From a virus: a DNA stretch of 64,000 nucleotides. This document shows, piece after piece, positions 20,656 through 32,140 of the stretch (the stretch's first letter is position 1; each line of letters begins with the position of its first letter). Position numbers and translations under genes: made by a program. Under the pieces are notes generated by a model that did not search any database, was not told the DNA's origin, and saw only the letters and a list, made by a program, of their open reading frames with translations. The stretch lies in IMG/VR virus record IMGVR_UViG_3300043420_000984, positions 1 to 64,000 of that record, one strand, 5' to 3'.

Positions 20656-23600
20656 ATGCCATTAACACGTCTGGATAACCTTATCAGCTCAAAAACTGGT
20701 AAGTATCTTTATGTTTCTCCTGATGACTTTAACGCAACTGATGCGTTAGCAAACAGAGGTAATTCACCTATTACACCATTTAAAAGCATCCAGCGTGCAT
20801 TCCTAGAAATCGCAAGATATTCATATCTTCCTGGTTTCGGTAATGACAGATTTGACCAGTTCAGTATTATGCTGATGCCTGGTATTCACTATATTGATAA
20901 CCGTCCTGGTCTGGTAGATACCAGTGGTATTGATGTATTTGGATTTGATCAAGCACTAAATTCTTGGACTGACAACTCGATCCTAGATATTTCTAATCCC
21001 GATAACGTCCTCTACAAGTTCAACAATACTGAGGGTGGTGCTATCATCCCTCGTGGTTCATCGCTTGTTGGTTATGACCTACGTAGAACAACAATCAGAC
21101 CACTCTACGTTCCAGATCCTGCATCAGTAACTGTTCCTCGTTCTGCAATTTTCAACGTAACTGGTGGTTGTTACTTCTGGCAGTTTACCATCAAAGATGG
21201 TCAAACAACTTCAGAATCTCCTCTATATGACAATACACAAGGCACAGGTCTTGTTTATTATGATCCAAATGACTTTACTAAGTTAACTGCTCCTAACTAT
21301 TCTCACCACAAACTGACTGTATTCGAATATGCAGATCAGGAAGAGTTGGGTCTATTCTATAGAAAGATTGCTAAGGCATTCTCTGCATATCAGCCTACAA
21401 TTGATGATCCAGGTGAATTTGATTTCAATATTCAAGAGAATAGAATTGTTGGTCCTCTTTCCGACAGTAGAGTTATTGAAAGTCTGAAATTAACAGATGC
21501 AACAACAAAGCCAAGTGTTCCTGCATCTACTTCTGAAATTGAAGTAACTACAAAAGTAGATCATGGATATTTCCAAGGTCAGTTTGTTGCTATTTCTGGA
21601 ACTGAGATTGATAGTGTCCTGGAAGGTGTCTTCCCTATCAAATCTATCGATCAGAACGATCCTAGAAAATTCACTTATGAAGTTCCAATTGTTGTAAGTG
21701 CAATTGGTACAAACTTAGTATCTGGTCAAACAGTTAGTGTTCCTACTTTAGGACAAAACGCACAAACACTTGCAGAAGTAGATAGCGTTGAATCAGCATC
21801 TCCATACGTCTTTAACTGTTCTATTCGTTCTACTTGGGGTATTTGCGGTATCTGGGCTAATGGTCTTAAGGCGACAGGCTTTAAGTCGATGGTTATTGCT
21901 CAGTATACTGGTGTTTCTCTACAGAAAGACGATAGAGCGTTCATTCGTTATGATGAGTATTCTAACACTTGGAACCAAGCATCTCTAACTGATGCTTTTG
22001 CTACTGTTCCTTATCACACTAAGGGTGATAGCTACTGGAAAGATGATTGGAGAAACTTCCACGTTCGCGCTTCGGAAGATGCATTCATTCAGAACGTTTC
22101 GATCTTCGCTGTTGGTTTCGCTGATCACTTCCTAATGGAGAGTGGTGGTGACATGTCGATCACCAACTCTAACTCCAACTTTGGTAACACCTCTCTACAT
22201 GCTATTGGTTTCAAAGGATTTGCCTTCAACCAAGACAAGGGTGGTTATATTACCGACATTATTCCACCACAGAAAATTGCTGAAGGATCTGCAAATACAA
22301 AACGAGTACAATATTATACTATTGATATCCAAGGAACCATCAAGGATAATAACAACTACACAAAATTGTTCTTAGGAAGTGATAGTGTAATCACTCCCAT
22401 CGACAGACCATCTGTGACTATTCAGGGTTATAGACTTGGATCTAAAACTGATGAAAAATTATTTGTTACTTTAGACCCAGCTTCTCCTGGTGGACCAGAA
22501 GAATTTAACGCAACCTTAGAACCAACAGGATTTGTAAAGTATATTGCCAGTGCCAGCATTTTAAATCCATCTGGAATTGCAATTAACAATATCTATGCTG
22601 ATGCTGCTAATTTAATCCAGAATAATCGCAGAATGATCCAGGAGGAGGTATTTGGATATATCTTTGAGAAGTATCCAAGACTTCAGAATATCCCATATGT
22701 AAATCCTGGTAGAGATCCAGATGCAAATCGTTTCTATGATGCAAGAGATTTAATTATTGCAAATCGCCAATATATTATTACTCAAGCTCAAGTTGAAACT
22801 CTAGCTGCGTATCCAACTACGAGTATTACTTTGTTTGATATTGGTGAAATAGTTGATGCTATTGCAGAAGATTTGAGAGATGGTGGTAACTTTAATACTA
22901 TTGAAAAAGTAAAAGAATATTTTAGTGGATCTGGTAATCTATCTTCTTTCCTTGGTTTTGAGGCGGAAGCTATATTTGCATTCAATAGAACTCGTGATCT
23001 ATGCAAACTTGCAATTGCAAACCTTCTTCCAAATAAAGCTTATCTATATGATCCAGATCCAAACAGTGAGATTGCTGGGTATGTACTTAGTAGAAATGGA
23101 ATTACTACTGCTGGATATACTGGATCGGAAGCGGAGGAACTGTCTTTAACAACAAATGGAGTTACTGTTGATGTAGCTAACAAAGTAGATCCAGCTGGAA
23201 GATTTAAAGATGCTAGTAACTTAATTTCAGCTAATAAAGATTTTATTGTTGATAATGCATTGGCGGAGATTGGTGTTTATCATCCTGACTTTTTCTTCCC
23301 AAATGATCCGCAAACCACAGCAGATTCTAGATTTGCTGATGCATATCGTTTAATTCGTCGTAATAGAGAAGAAATTCAAAATGCTGCTATTGCTGCTATT
23401 CTAACAAACTATCCAACATTCGTATTTCCAAATGGATCTACAGATAAGTGTCGCAGAGATATTGGTTATCTGATTGATTCTATTGCTTTAGATATTTTTC
23501 TTGGTGGAAATGAATATACAATCAAGTTCACCAGAAAGTATTTTGATGCACTTGGCAATCCAATTTCTGATGGTTTATCTGGTGAAGAAGCTCAAAGCAT

Positions 23601-26600
23601 TTATGGATTTAATGCTGCTAGAGATGCAATGATGCTAGCAGTGTCTAATCAATTGACTTATAAAGATGATACAATTACTGCTGGAGAATCTGAGTATGGA
23701 GACGGAAATGGTGTCGTTCCAAATACCAATCCAACAGCATGTGCTGACGTTCAAAATGCTATTTCCACATTAACCTCTATCGCTACACAAGCTATTAGTG
23801 ATGGAAATACAGATTCACTCGATGATTCTGGCAATCCAAATTATGTTATACCAACTTCCAGAACATTACTTGCTGGAGAATCAAAGTGCCGCAGAGACAT
23901 TGGATTTGTTGTTGATGCAATTATCAATGACTTGTGGTTTGGCGGTAATGAGTATATGATTGCTGCAACTAAGGAGTATTTCCTTTACAACGGATCTGCA
24001 CTACTTCCAAATGGAGTATCTGGGGAGATAGAACCATCTGTTACGGCATTTAAGAGAATTGCTGATGCAGTTAATTTATCTATTAATAATCAGACATACG
24101 AAAAAGATCTTACTATTACTTTAGATAATACTGGAGATCCAGTAGTTGTTTCTGATATTCATGCTGATGCTTACAATCTTGTTCTGAGAAACAAAGAGTT
24201 TATTGCTAAAGAAGCATATGAGCGTATGCTTATTGCTTTCCCAACATATACTCCACAATTAACTAATACAGAACAAGATTGTCTTGATGATGTATACAAA
24301 GTCCTTGAGGAGGTAATGTATAACGTTAAGTTTGGTGGTAATCATAGAGCATATGATGCTGCTAATGTTTATGTTACAAATACTTTAAATGGTGAACCTA
24401 TTGAAACGTTTATTGACTCTGAACGAGATGAAGCAGCGTATGTTTTTACTCAAGCTAGAGATATTGCAATCCAAGTATTGAGAAATGAGATCGTAAACCA
24501 AACTGGAAACAATACAATCCCTCTATACATAGACAATACGATTGTACCTGATTGGGAATCGCCAACATGCCAATCTGCAGCTTCTGCTGTTGCAACTTTA
24601 ATGGATATTGTTATCCAAGCGATTGGAAATGATACTGGTGTTGGAAATCTTACTGGAATTTTTAGAACAGAACCAACACAGCCAACTCAATATGTTACTG
24701 GCAATTGTTCTGATGTTCTTTCGTCTGTTGATACTTTAATCAGCATTCTGTGTGATGCAATTTCTGATTATTCACTAAACTCTTTACCATCACTAAGTCA
24801 CGGACAGTGGGATTGTGCTAACGTTCGCTCTGCAATCGAAAACTTATTCGATATTGTAAATGATGCATTGAGAACTTCTTCCTTAGCAGAATTGCCAGAA
24901 GTTAATACTGGTGGTTTTGGTGTAGTTGCAGAGCAATCCAAGTGTTTCCGTGATGTAACATATATTGTTGATGCTATTACAAATGACTTGAGACTTGGTG
25001 GAAATATCAACAGCGTTCAATTTGCGGAAGCTTATTATGTTGGTACACAATTAGAGTATATTGATGGAGAAAAGGTTGAAACTCTAGATGCTTGGGATTA
25101 TGTTGGTCAGATGGCAATCGCAGCGATGCGTAACTTTGATTTCCTTGCTCTAAATTGTCAGACTACTTTTGGAAGTGCTATTGTTGAAGTTGGAGATACT
25201 CGTGGTATTCTTATCGGTATGAGAGTACAGGAATTTGATAATACAGATCCTGTAAATCCTGCTTATGTAAATGGTTTACTACAACCAAATGCTACCGCAA
25301 TCTATAGCAATATTCCACAAGATACATTTGTTAAGAGAATTGTAAGCAACACTGAAATTGAAATTGGTGTTGCCAATTCTAGATTAGATGTTGGAGAAAC
25401 TGTTCCTGCCCTACAGACAAGTACTACTGCTTCTCTTTACTTTACATTTGAAAAGGGACAATGGGCAGATACTCTTCCAACAACTGTATTTGTTGGACCA
25501 GAAAGTAGCAATCCAGATGTTATTCAAGATACAACTGCTTTTTCTCCAGGATCTCCAACCCAGAGAGAATGTGCTGGTACTGCTAATGCTATTACCACTC
25601 TTGTTGAAAATATCACTACAATTATTAGTAGTGGCATTGGAACAGTTGCGCGAGAAGAGCAGACAGTAAACACTGCGCTATTTGCTTCTAGAGCAACAGT
25701 ATTTACTGTTAATGTAACTGGTTATGGATCAACAAATCCACATAACTTTGAAACTGGTACTCCAGTTAGACTAGTTCCACGTCCACGTTTTAATGTTGAT
25801 ACTGGTAAATATGTCGACATCGATAAACGTCTTGTTAGACTTCCAAATGGATTTGAAACAAATAGAACATATTATGTAATTGCTCCAGGAAGAAGAACAC
25901 AACCAGAAAATTACGCTAACACTACATTCTTCAATGGTAGTGATCAAACTAAGTTGATGTTAGCAACATCCAAAGAGAATGCTGCTGCTGGTATTTACAT
26001 TTACTCATCTGAATCTGAAAATATTGATGCGGATGTTGAGATTGACATCTACCAGTTTGTATTGGATGATAGTTATGATCTACACAACTATAAGTGCACT
26101 TTAACTAATACAGTTAATGCTGGCATTCAAACTGATGTACCACACATTTTTGATGTTCCATTCTCATCAACAACTCCTCAAAAAGTATTCTTTAGAGCTA
26201 TTGAGGGTGGGGTATTGCCACTTGTATCTACAACTTATGCAAATGATTCGGATGTTGCGATAGTTGATCCTTTTGATCCAGAAGTTGGAAACATTAACAA
26301 GACAACTGAGTTTTTTGCAAGATATCAAAATGATAAAGTATTTACTATTCACAAAACACATGCAGATGCTATTAATAATGTAAATCCAATCACATTTACA
26401 TCGGGTCAACTTGGAACTTTTGAAGTGTTCTCAAACAAACGCAGAAGTCCAGTTCATTTTGATCCAACATTTGCAGATGGAGTGACAGATAGTGGAAAGT
26501 GGTTCGTCAGATTGAAAGATGAGGGATCTTCTAGTGTACCTGAATCTATCAAGCAAGAAAATATCATGTGGAGGATCCATCAAATTGATTATGCTGATAG

Positions 26601-29600
26601 ACCAAAATCTACAGATACGTGGTTTACACGTCTAGATGATACTCGTGAAGCAAATGAAAGAACATATAAACTACGCTATGTTATCCCTAAGTATCTTGAA
26701 AATGCTAGGGATCCTATCAATGGATTTGTAATTAAGACTAGGACTGATGATACTAGAAAACTTGTACCACAAAAACTATTACTAAAACCAGTTGCTGGAA
26801 CTGTATATGGTGCTAGATTTGAGAATCCAGTTCAAGCTGGAGAATATATTGGATATGATACTACTGATTTTGAAAATCAATCTCTAAATCTAGATTTTGC
26901 TTATGATCCATATAAGAAAGATCTAACTGGATCTGGAATTGAATATCGTGCGTTTGCTAGATTTAACAGCGGAGTTCAAGCAACAATTCAGAGTGGTCGA
27001 TATGTTACTGATAAACTTAATGCAAACATTAAATATCTTGAACTAACTGTCTTTGATCATACAATTGATTCTCTAAATTATCCTGGACTTAGAAATGAAA
27101 ATCTAACAACGGTCAGAATTAATGCACCTCAGGGTGGAGAGTTTGTAACTAATAAAACACAAAGTATTTCGGCAAATGAGGTTGAGTGGTCTGGAAATTC
27201 TTCTGGTATTGCTAATATTCATGGATACTTTAGTGTTGGTGATGAGCACTATCTTATTCTCAAGAGCCTCCGTGGCGGTAAGTTAGAGTATAGTGAATTT
27301 GCTAATACTACTTTCACTCAGGGTAGTGTATTTGCAGATATGGTTGAAGATCAGGATATGGGCAAATCTCTCCCATTGAAGACACTTATTCGTAAGGGAT
27401 ATCCTGAGTATTACTATAAGCAAAATGGCGCGAACGTTTACACTATTACTCCTGGTGATCGTATTCAAGACGATGCTGGTATTGAATACTATGTTGAGAG
27501 TGTTGAAGATGCTGGTGTTATTGAAGATACATTCTACGTCTTTAGTTATGAGACACTGCAGCGTAGAATTGCTGGCCAGCAAGATGGTATTTACTACCTA
27601 AGCTGCCTACGTGGTAATATTTCTCCATTCCCAACTGGTGCTGGTTCTGGCGGCAACTTCAGAAACTTTAAGTTCTCGCAACCAGTTAGCAAACTATATC
27701 CACTAAACTACAAAAACGATCCTCTGTGGTTTAATAAAGCTGGTACAACTCAGGAAGAGAAAGATTATGCTGCAGCATTGATCGATCCACCGCAAACTTA
27801 TTCTGCCGCCGATAACTACATTCATGGACTTGTTACAACAAACGATTACAAGAACTCTGTAACTAGAGAACTTGTTGAAGATTTAATTAACCAACCAGCA
27901 TTCATTCAGAATACTTATTCTGGAGCAACTGCTATCCAAGCACAGACTGGTAATGCTACTTCTGGTTCAGAAGATCGCCGTATTCCTATTGCTGGTGCTA
28001 GTGATGTTTTATCGGATCAGAGATACTATGTTGAACTCCGCAGACCATCGATTGCTCGTGCTGGTAACCACACATTTGAGTATCTTGGTTTCGGTCCAGG
28101 TAACTACTCTACAGGTCTTCCTGCGCGTCAGGAGATCGTCTTAAGTCCCACTGAGGACTTCTATGCTCAAAGTAAGAAACAAGACGCTGGTATTGTCTTC
28201 TACACTGGTCTAAACTCTAACGGTGACCTCTATATTGGTAACCGTAAGATCAACGCTATTACTGGCGAAGAAACATTCTTAGAATCTGCAGTTCTTGTAG
28301 AAAGTGAGGATGATAGTGAAGATATTGGAGCACTTGTAACCACTTTTGATACACCTGTAACATTTAATCAAAATATTACAGTTGTTGGTGGAGATGGGTC
28401 ACAGCAAAATACATTCCAGTCTCCAATTGTTGTTTCGGTACAAGACAATAATCTTACAGAGCAAAGAGACGCTTTAATTATTCGTTCTAATGTATCTTCT
28501 GTTGATCCAGTAACTGGATTTGAGCAAGATGAAAGTCTTGATAGAACTTCATTTAGACCTCCAACATCTGGTGACATTAAATTAAGCAAGAACAGAATTC
28601 AAGCTGCCGTCTTTGGATTTAATGCTAGAGGAAACGGACAGAGTTATGCAATTCAAACGCATATCACATCTGGAATTCCATCTAATGTGACACCTAATAA
28701 CAATCAACTAATTGCTGATGGTGGCAATAGATTATATACAAATCAGTTTGTTTCTTATGGTGGTGTTGCTCCTTCTGCTGGTGATATTTTACTTAAGGGT
28801 ATTGAAGTTGGAAAATCTGGATCTCTTGGATGGATTTACGCAAATTACTATGAAAAGATTGCAGATCAGAGCATCTTTACTATTGAATTTGATGGTTCAA
28901 ATGTTGTTAAGGTTACATTAGTTGACTTCAATAGTGGTCTAGACATTAAGAATGGAGATCTTGGAATTAATTCTGGATCTCAAATTAGAATTAGTAATTA
29001 TCCAGACGCCAGACTAAATCAAATTTGGACTATCTTTAGTCCAAATGGCGATGCGTTTGATCCAAATAATAACTATTTCCATTTCCAAGTAATTGATCAA
29101 ATTTCACTATCAACTTTGAATTGGTTGACTGATATTATTTCTCCTGTTCTTCCTGGAGCTCCATCACCAACCATAGAATTTTCCAATTCTAGTTGGAAAG
29201 AAGTTGGAGTTATTGGTGCAGAAGCAATAAGAACTGAGACTGAAACTATTGGTGATTACAAAGTCGGTATCAATACTATTGCTCGTACTCCACATAGTTC
29301 TACTCAGAAGGCATTTATCGATGAATATGCTGAGCCAAGAGCAAATCTTGATATTGTAGGTAACGTCTTCATCAGCGGTACTAAGTTTAACTCATATCTA
29401 TCTGAAACTACAACAATTAAGACAGAAACAAATGATGATAACGCTCTGATTGTTGGTGGAGATAGTCTTGATCCCGATAGCAAGGCAACTCTGAGAGTGA
29501 TGACCACAAATGGTGGTAGATTTGGAATTAATACTGCAGTTGTTGATAATATAAATCCACAGAACGTTCTTGATAAGAACTTAGTTGTCGTTGGAAATGG

Positions 29601-32136
29601 TAGAATTACTAGTAACTTCGAAGTCAAAGGAGATTTGGAAGTTAATGGTGGGGATATTACAACAACGTCTAACACGTTTAACTTAGTCAACAATACTGCA
29701 AATATTCTCAATATTGCAGGCGAGGGACAAGTACTTAGCATTGGAAATAATACTGCAGTTGCTCAAAACATTAATATTGGAAATAATACTCCTAATCAAG
29801 TAGTTCAAATTGGTGGAGCTGCAACAGATACAACTCTTAGAATTCACAGAAATTCTACACAAGCTGTTGTTGATATTGCTAGTGTGAGGGATACAAACCC
29901 TGGAAACACCTGCGAAATTACAATTGGTGGTGCTTGGAGTAATACAGCATCGTTTACTCAAATTGGAACAAGACAAACACTAATTGCTGGAGACCTTGAG
30001 ATTGGTACTAAGTTTGCCCCAGGAACAAGTCAAGCAAGAATATTCGCTCAGACAAGAACTGTAAATTTATTTGACGGAGACCAAACAAACACTGTAAATC
30101 TTGCAACAAATGCAACAGCATTCACTCTTGGATCTACTGGTGGTAGTACTACTATACGAAACACTCTCAATGTTCTTGCTTCTGCTGTTGTTGAAGCAAA
30201 TATTATTATTAACGGTGGATTAAATGCTGGAATTATTGAAATTGAGAGAGGTAGATTTGCAACATCTGTTGTTCCACATAATGTAGGAAGTGTTGAAAAT
30301 TCTAATATTGACTTTTATCAATATGATGATACTGGAAAGTTAATTGATACTGGTGGTGTTTCTTTCTGGGGTTCTACTGCTTTCTTACTTGCTGGTGGTC
30401 AAATTGCTGGTATTGATAATATTACAAATGATGGTGGTGAAAATAGAATTCCTGGAACTTATAGTTTTATTAATGCTACTGGTGGTACTGGAAGTGGAGC
30501 GACATTTACTGTTTTAATTAGATTTGACAAGACTTTCGAAATTACAATTGAAAGTCCTGGATCTGGTTACACAGATAACGATCTGCTTACTATCACCAAC
30601 AATCAACTTGGTGGAGGATCTGGCGGTGGAGATCTGACTTTTGAGATAAATGGAACTAACGATGCTGGCACTAATTACTTCTTGCCAATTACAACACCAT
30701 CTCAATTAGATTTCCAAGTTGGTGATCTTTTATTGATTGATAGAGCAAATGAAGCATCTCCTGATATTGTTGGTAGTGGTGGAAATGAGGTTACTGGACT
30801 TAGAGATGAATCTAAGAGTGAAATTGTTAGGGTTGTTGGACTTGCAAACCTAAGCAATCCTTATGATCCACTTGGTTACAGACTGATTGTTTCTAGAGGT
30901 CAGGAAGGAACTCAAGTAAGAATAGATCACCCAGATAACTGTGTTATTGCAAGACTGATTAAACAGTCAAATGCAAGCTTTATCACTGGTGCTGATTTGG
31001 ATCTTGATGGAAATCTAGATGTTCCATCTTCTGGTATCAGCAATTCTCCTCTTAATGTTAGAATTGGTGTTGCTGAGTTTGGTGGAGTAATTACAACTAG
31101 AGATTATCTTAGACTTTCTGGATCTGAATTTGTTAGAGTTGCAAGTCTAATTTCTACAACTCCACAATCTTTAATTATTAATGATGGTGGACTTCCAGCT
31201 GCTGAAGTATTTAAAGTTGAATCAACAACAGGTGATACTTATATCTTCGGTGATATTAAATCTGGTTCTGGATTTAACAAGTTCGTGGTTGATTCCGCAA
31301 CTGGTAACACAAACATCGCTGGAACTCTAACCACTGAAAATACACTAAAGATCAATGGTTCTACGATTGTAAATACTCAGTTCTTCACGATCACAAATGG
31401 TGGATCTACTGGAGTTCCATTGAGAACTACTTTCCAAGTTGATACTGCAACTGGAGATCTGACAATTAATGGCGGTAATTTTAACATTTTTGGTACAGAT
31501 GGAACAACACCAAGACTAACATTTAATAATTCTTCTGGTGACTTTACAACATATGGATCATTCTCCGCTCTTGGAACTGGTCCGAGCACATTTGGTGGCG
31601 ATATAGTTGTTGCTGGGGATGCTTATATCAATGGTGGTGATTTATCAATCACTTCCGATGATGATGAAATCTTTAGTGTTTCTAATGACGGGGCAGTTAA
31701 GATTGCTGGAATTAATAATTACTTTACTAGAACTGGTGGTCCTAAGTGGGAGTATATTTCTGATACTACTATTACTGCTCAGGCAAATGTAAATTATTTT
31801 GTAAATTCTACTGGTAATACTTTATTCAGACTACCACAAAATCCATTAATTGGTGATACAATTCGCATTATAGATATTAGTGGTAATCTAACATATAATC
31901 TAAGTCTAGTAGTAAGAGCACCAGATAATGTAAGAGTTCAGGGAAGTTCTACAAACACAGCAAGAAGTCTCACTAGTGGAGTTCCAGTAAATAGCTTTAT
32001 TGGATATAATGGCGGTGAACTTGTAGTACAAACTCCATATGCTGCTTTTGGTTTAGTATATGCTGGATCTTCAACTCCAGACGGAAATCCTGGTGTTCCT
32101 TCTGGGTTAACTGGTTGGTATTTAATGGACGTATAA
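20656..32136 (+). CDS. Giant virion structural / tail fibre protein (3826 aa)
   Basis: An 11.5 kb gene. Residues 1-540 look like a beta-helix-rich N-terminal domain conserved in cyanomyovirus structural proteins (starts MPLTRLDNLISSKTGKYLYV). Residues about 650-1500 hold degenerate repeats built on CRRDIGYLIDSIALDIFLGG followed by a KYF/EYF segment: clear copies start near 930, 1077, 1215 and 1433. A middle segment near 2200-2560 has different codon use (CGT-rich), and codons 2408-2421 equal the gp32 linker peptide. The C-terminal third has fibre-shaft repeats (NILNIAGEG, NINIGNNTPNQVVQIGG). It probably forms a long tail fibre or baseplate-attached fibre. No enzymatic motif seen. Confidence 0.75.
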   Translation: MPLTRLDNLISSKTGKYLYVSPDDFNATDALANRGNSPITPFKSIQRAFLEIARYSYLPGFGNDRFDQFSIMLMPGIHYIDNRPGLVDTSGIDVFGFDQALNSWTDNSILDISNPDNVLYKFNNTEGGAIIPRGSSLVGYDLRRTTIRPLYVPDPASVTVPRSAIFNVTGGCYFWQFTIKDGQTTSESPLYDNTQGTGLVYYDPNDFTKLTAPNYSHHKLTVFEYADQEELGLFYRKIAKAFSAYQPTIDDPGEFDFNIQENRIVGPLSDSRVIESLKLTDATTKPSVPASTSEIEVTTKVDHGYFQGQFVAISGTEIDSVLEGVFPIKSIDQNDPRKFTYEVPIVVSAIGTNLVSGQTVSVPTLGQNAQTLAEVDSVESASPYVFNCSIRSTWGICGIWANGLKATGFKSMVIAQYTGVSLQKDDRAFIRYDEYSNTWNQASLTDAFATVPYHTKGDSYWKDDWRNFHVRASEDAFIQNVSIFAVGFADHFLMESGGDMSITNSNSNFGNTSLHAIGFKGFAFNQDKGGYITDIIPPQKIAEGSANTKRVQYYTIDIQGTIKDNNNYTKLFLGSDSVITPIDRPSVTIQGYRLGSKTDEKLFVTLDPASPGGPEEFNATLEPTGFVKYIASASILNPSGIAINNIYADAANLIQNNRRMIQEEVFGYIFEKYPRLQNIPYVNPGRDPDANRFYDARDLIIANRQYIITQAQVETLAAYPTTSITLFDIGEIVDAIAEDLRDGGNFNTIEKVKEYFSGSGNLSSFLGFEAEAIFAFNRTRDLCKLAIANLLPNKAYLYDPDPNSEIAGYVLSRNGITTAGYTGSEAEELSLTTNGVTVDVANKVDPAGRFKDASNLISANKDFIVDNALAEIGVYHPDFFFPNDPQTTADSRFADAYRLIRRNREEIQNAAIAAILTNYPTFVFPNGSTDKCRRDIGYLIDSIALDIFLGGNEYTIKFTRKYFDALGNPISDGLSGEEAQSIYGFNAARDAMMLAVSNQLTYKDDTITAGESEYGDGNGVVPNTNPTACADVQNAISTLTSIATQAISDGNTDSLDDSGNPNYVIPTSRTLLAGESKCRRDIGFVVDAIINDLWFGGNEYMIAATKEYFLYNGSALLPNGVSGEIEPSVTAFKRIADAVNLSINNQTYEKDLTITLDNTGDPVVVSDIHADAYNLVLRNKEFIAKEAYERMLIAFPTYTPQLTNTEQDCLDDVYKVLEEVMYNVKFGGNHRAYDAANVYVTNTLNGEPIETFIDSERDEAAYVFTQARDIAIQVLRNEIVNQTGNNTIPLYIDNTIVPDWESPTCQSAASAVATLMDIVIQAIGNDTGVGNLTGIFRTEPTQPTQYVTGNCSDVLSSVDTLISILCDAISDYSLNSLPSLSHGQWDCANVRSAIENLFDIVNDALRTSSLAELPEVNTGGFGVVAEQSKCFRDVTYIVDAITNDLRLGGNINSVQFAEAYYVGTQLEYIDGEKVETLDAWDYVGQMAIAAMRNFDFLALNCQTTFGSAIVEVGDTRGILIGMRVQEFDNTDPVNPAYVNGLLQPNATAIYSNIPQDTFVKRIVSNTEIEIGVANSRLDVGETVPALQTSTTASLYFTFEKGQWADTLPTTVFVGPESSNPDVIQDTTAFSPGSPTQRECAGTANAITTLVENITTIISSGIGTVAREEQTVNTALFASRATVFTVNVTGYGSTNPHNFETGTPVRLVPRPRFNVDTGKYVDIDKRLVRLPNGFETNRTYYVIAPGRRTQPENYANTTFFNGSDQTKLMLATSKENAAAGIYIYSSESENIDADVEIDIYQFVLDDSYDLHNYKCTLTNTVNAGIQTDVPHIFDVPFSSTTPQKVFFRAIEGGVLPLVSTTYANDSDVAIVDPFDPEVGNINKTTEFFARYQNDKVFTIHKTHADAINNVNPITFTSGQLGTFEVFSNKRRSPVHFDPTFADGVTDSGKWFVRLKDEGSSSVPESIKQENIMWRIHQIDYADRPKSTDTWFTRLDDTREANERTYKLRYVIPKYLENARDPINGFVIKTRTDDTRKLVPQKLLLKPVAGTVYGARFENPVQAGEYIGYDTTDFENQSLNLDFAYDPYKKDLTGSGIEYRAFARFNSGVQATIQSGRYVTDKLNANIKYLELTVFDHTIDSLNYPGLRNENLTTVRINAPQGGEFVTNKTQSISANEVEWSGNSSGIANIHGYFSVGDEHYLILKSLRGGKLEYSEFANTTFTQGSVFADMVEDQDMGKSLPLKTLIRKGYPEYYYKQNGANVYTITPGDRIQDDAGIEYYVESVEDAGVIEDTFYVFSYETLQRRIAGQQDGIYYLSCLRGNISPFPTGAGSGGNFRNFKFSQPVSKLYPLNYKNDPLWFNKAGTTQEEKDYAAALIDPPQTYSAADNYIHGLVTTNDYKNSVTRELVEDLINQPAFIQNTYSGATAIQAQTGNATSGSEDRRIPIAGASDVLSDQRYYVELRRPSIARAGNHTFEYLGFGPGNYSTGLPARQEIVLSPTEDFYAQSKKQDAGIVFYTGLNSNGDLYIGNRKINAITGEETFLESAVLVESEDDSEDIGALVTTFDTPVTFNQNITVVGGDGSQQNTFQSPIVVSVQDNNLTEQRDALIIRSNVSSVDPVTGFEQDESLDRTSFRPPTSGDIKLSKNRIQAAVFGFNARGNGQSYAIQTHITSGIPSNVTPNNNQLIADGGNRLYTNQFVSYGGVAPSAGDILLKGIEVGKSGSLGWIYANYYEKIADQSIFTIEFDGSNVVKVTLVDFNSGLDIKNGDLGINSGSQIRISNYPDARLNQIWTIFSPNGDAFDPNNNYFHFQVIDQISLSTLNWLTDIISPVLPGAPSPTIEFSNSSWKEVGVIGAEAIRTETETIGDYKVGINTIARTPHSSTQKAFIDEYAEPRANLDIVGNVFISGTKFNSYLSETTTIKTETNDDNALIVGGDSLDPDSKATLRVMTTNGGRFGINTAVVDNINPQNVLDKNLVVVGNGRITSNFEVKGDLEVNGGDITTTSNTFNLVNNTANILNIAGEGQVLSIGNNTAVAQNINIGNNTPNQVVQIGGAATDTTLRIHRNSTQAVVDIASVRDTNPGNTCEITIGGAWSNTASFTQIGTRQTLIAGDLEIGTKFAPGTSQARIFAQTRTVNLFDGDQTNTVNLATNATAFTLGSTGGSTTIRNTLNVLASAVVEANIIINGGLNAGIIEIERGRFATSVVPHNVGSVENSNIDFYQYDDTGKLIDTGGVSFWGSTAFLLAGGQIAGIDNITNDGGENRIPGTYSFINATGGTGSGATFTVLIRFDKTFEITIESPGSGYTDNDLLTITNNQLGGGSGGGDLTFEINGTNDAGTNYFLPITTPSQLDFQVGDLLLIDRANEASPDIVGSGGNEVTGLRDESKSEIVRVVGLANLSNPYDPLGYRLIVSRGQEGTQVRIDHPDNCVIARLIKQSNASFITGADLDLDGNLDVPSSGISNSPLNVRIGVAEFGGVITTRDYLRLSGSEFVRVASLISTTPQSLIINDGGLPAAEVFKVESTTGDTYIFGDIKSGSGFNKFVVDSATGNTNIAGTLTTENTLKINGSTIVNTQFFTITNGGSTGVPLRTTFQVDTATGDLTINGGNFNIFGTDGTTPRLTFNNSSGDFTTYGSFSALGTGPSTFGGDIVVAGDAYINGGDLSITSDDDEIFSVSNDGAVKIAGINNYFTRTGGPKWEYISDTTITAQANVNYFVNSTGNTLFRLPQNPLIGDTIRIIDISGNLTYNLSLVVRAPDNVRVQGSSTNTARSLTSGVPVNSFIGYNGGELVVQTPYAAFGLVYAGSSTPDGNPGVPSGLTGWYLMDV
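27877..27918 (+). repeat. 42 bp exact in-frame repeat, copy 2 (in giant fibre)
   Basis: Codons 2408-2421 of the giant gene, identical to 1593-1634 in gp32. Confidence 0.97.
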
Positions 32137-32140
32137 TCTA

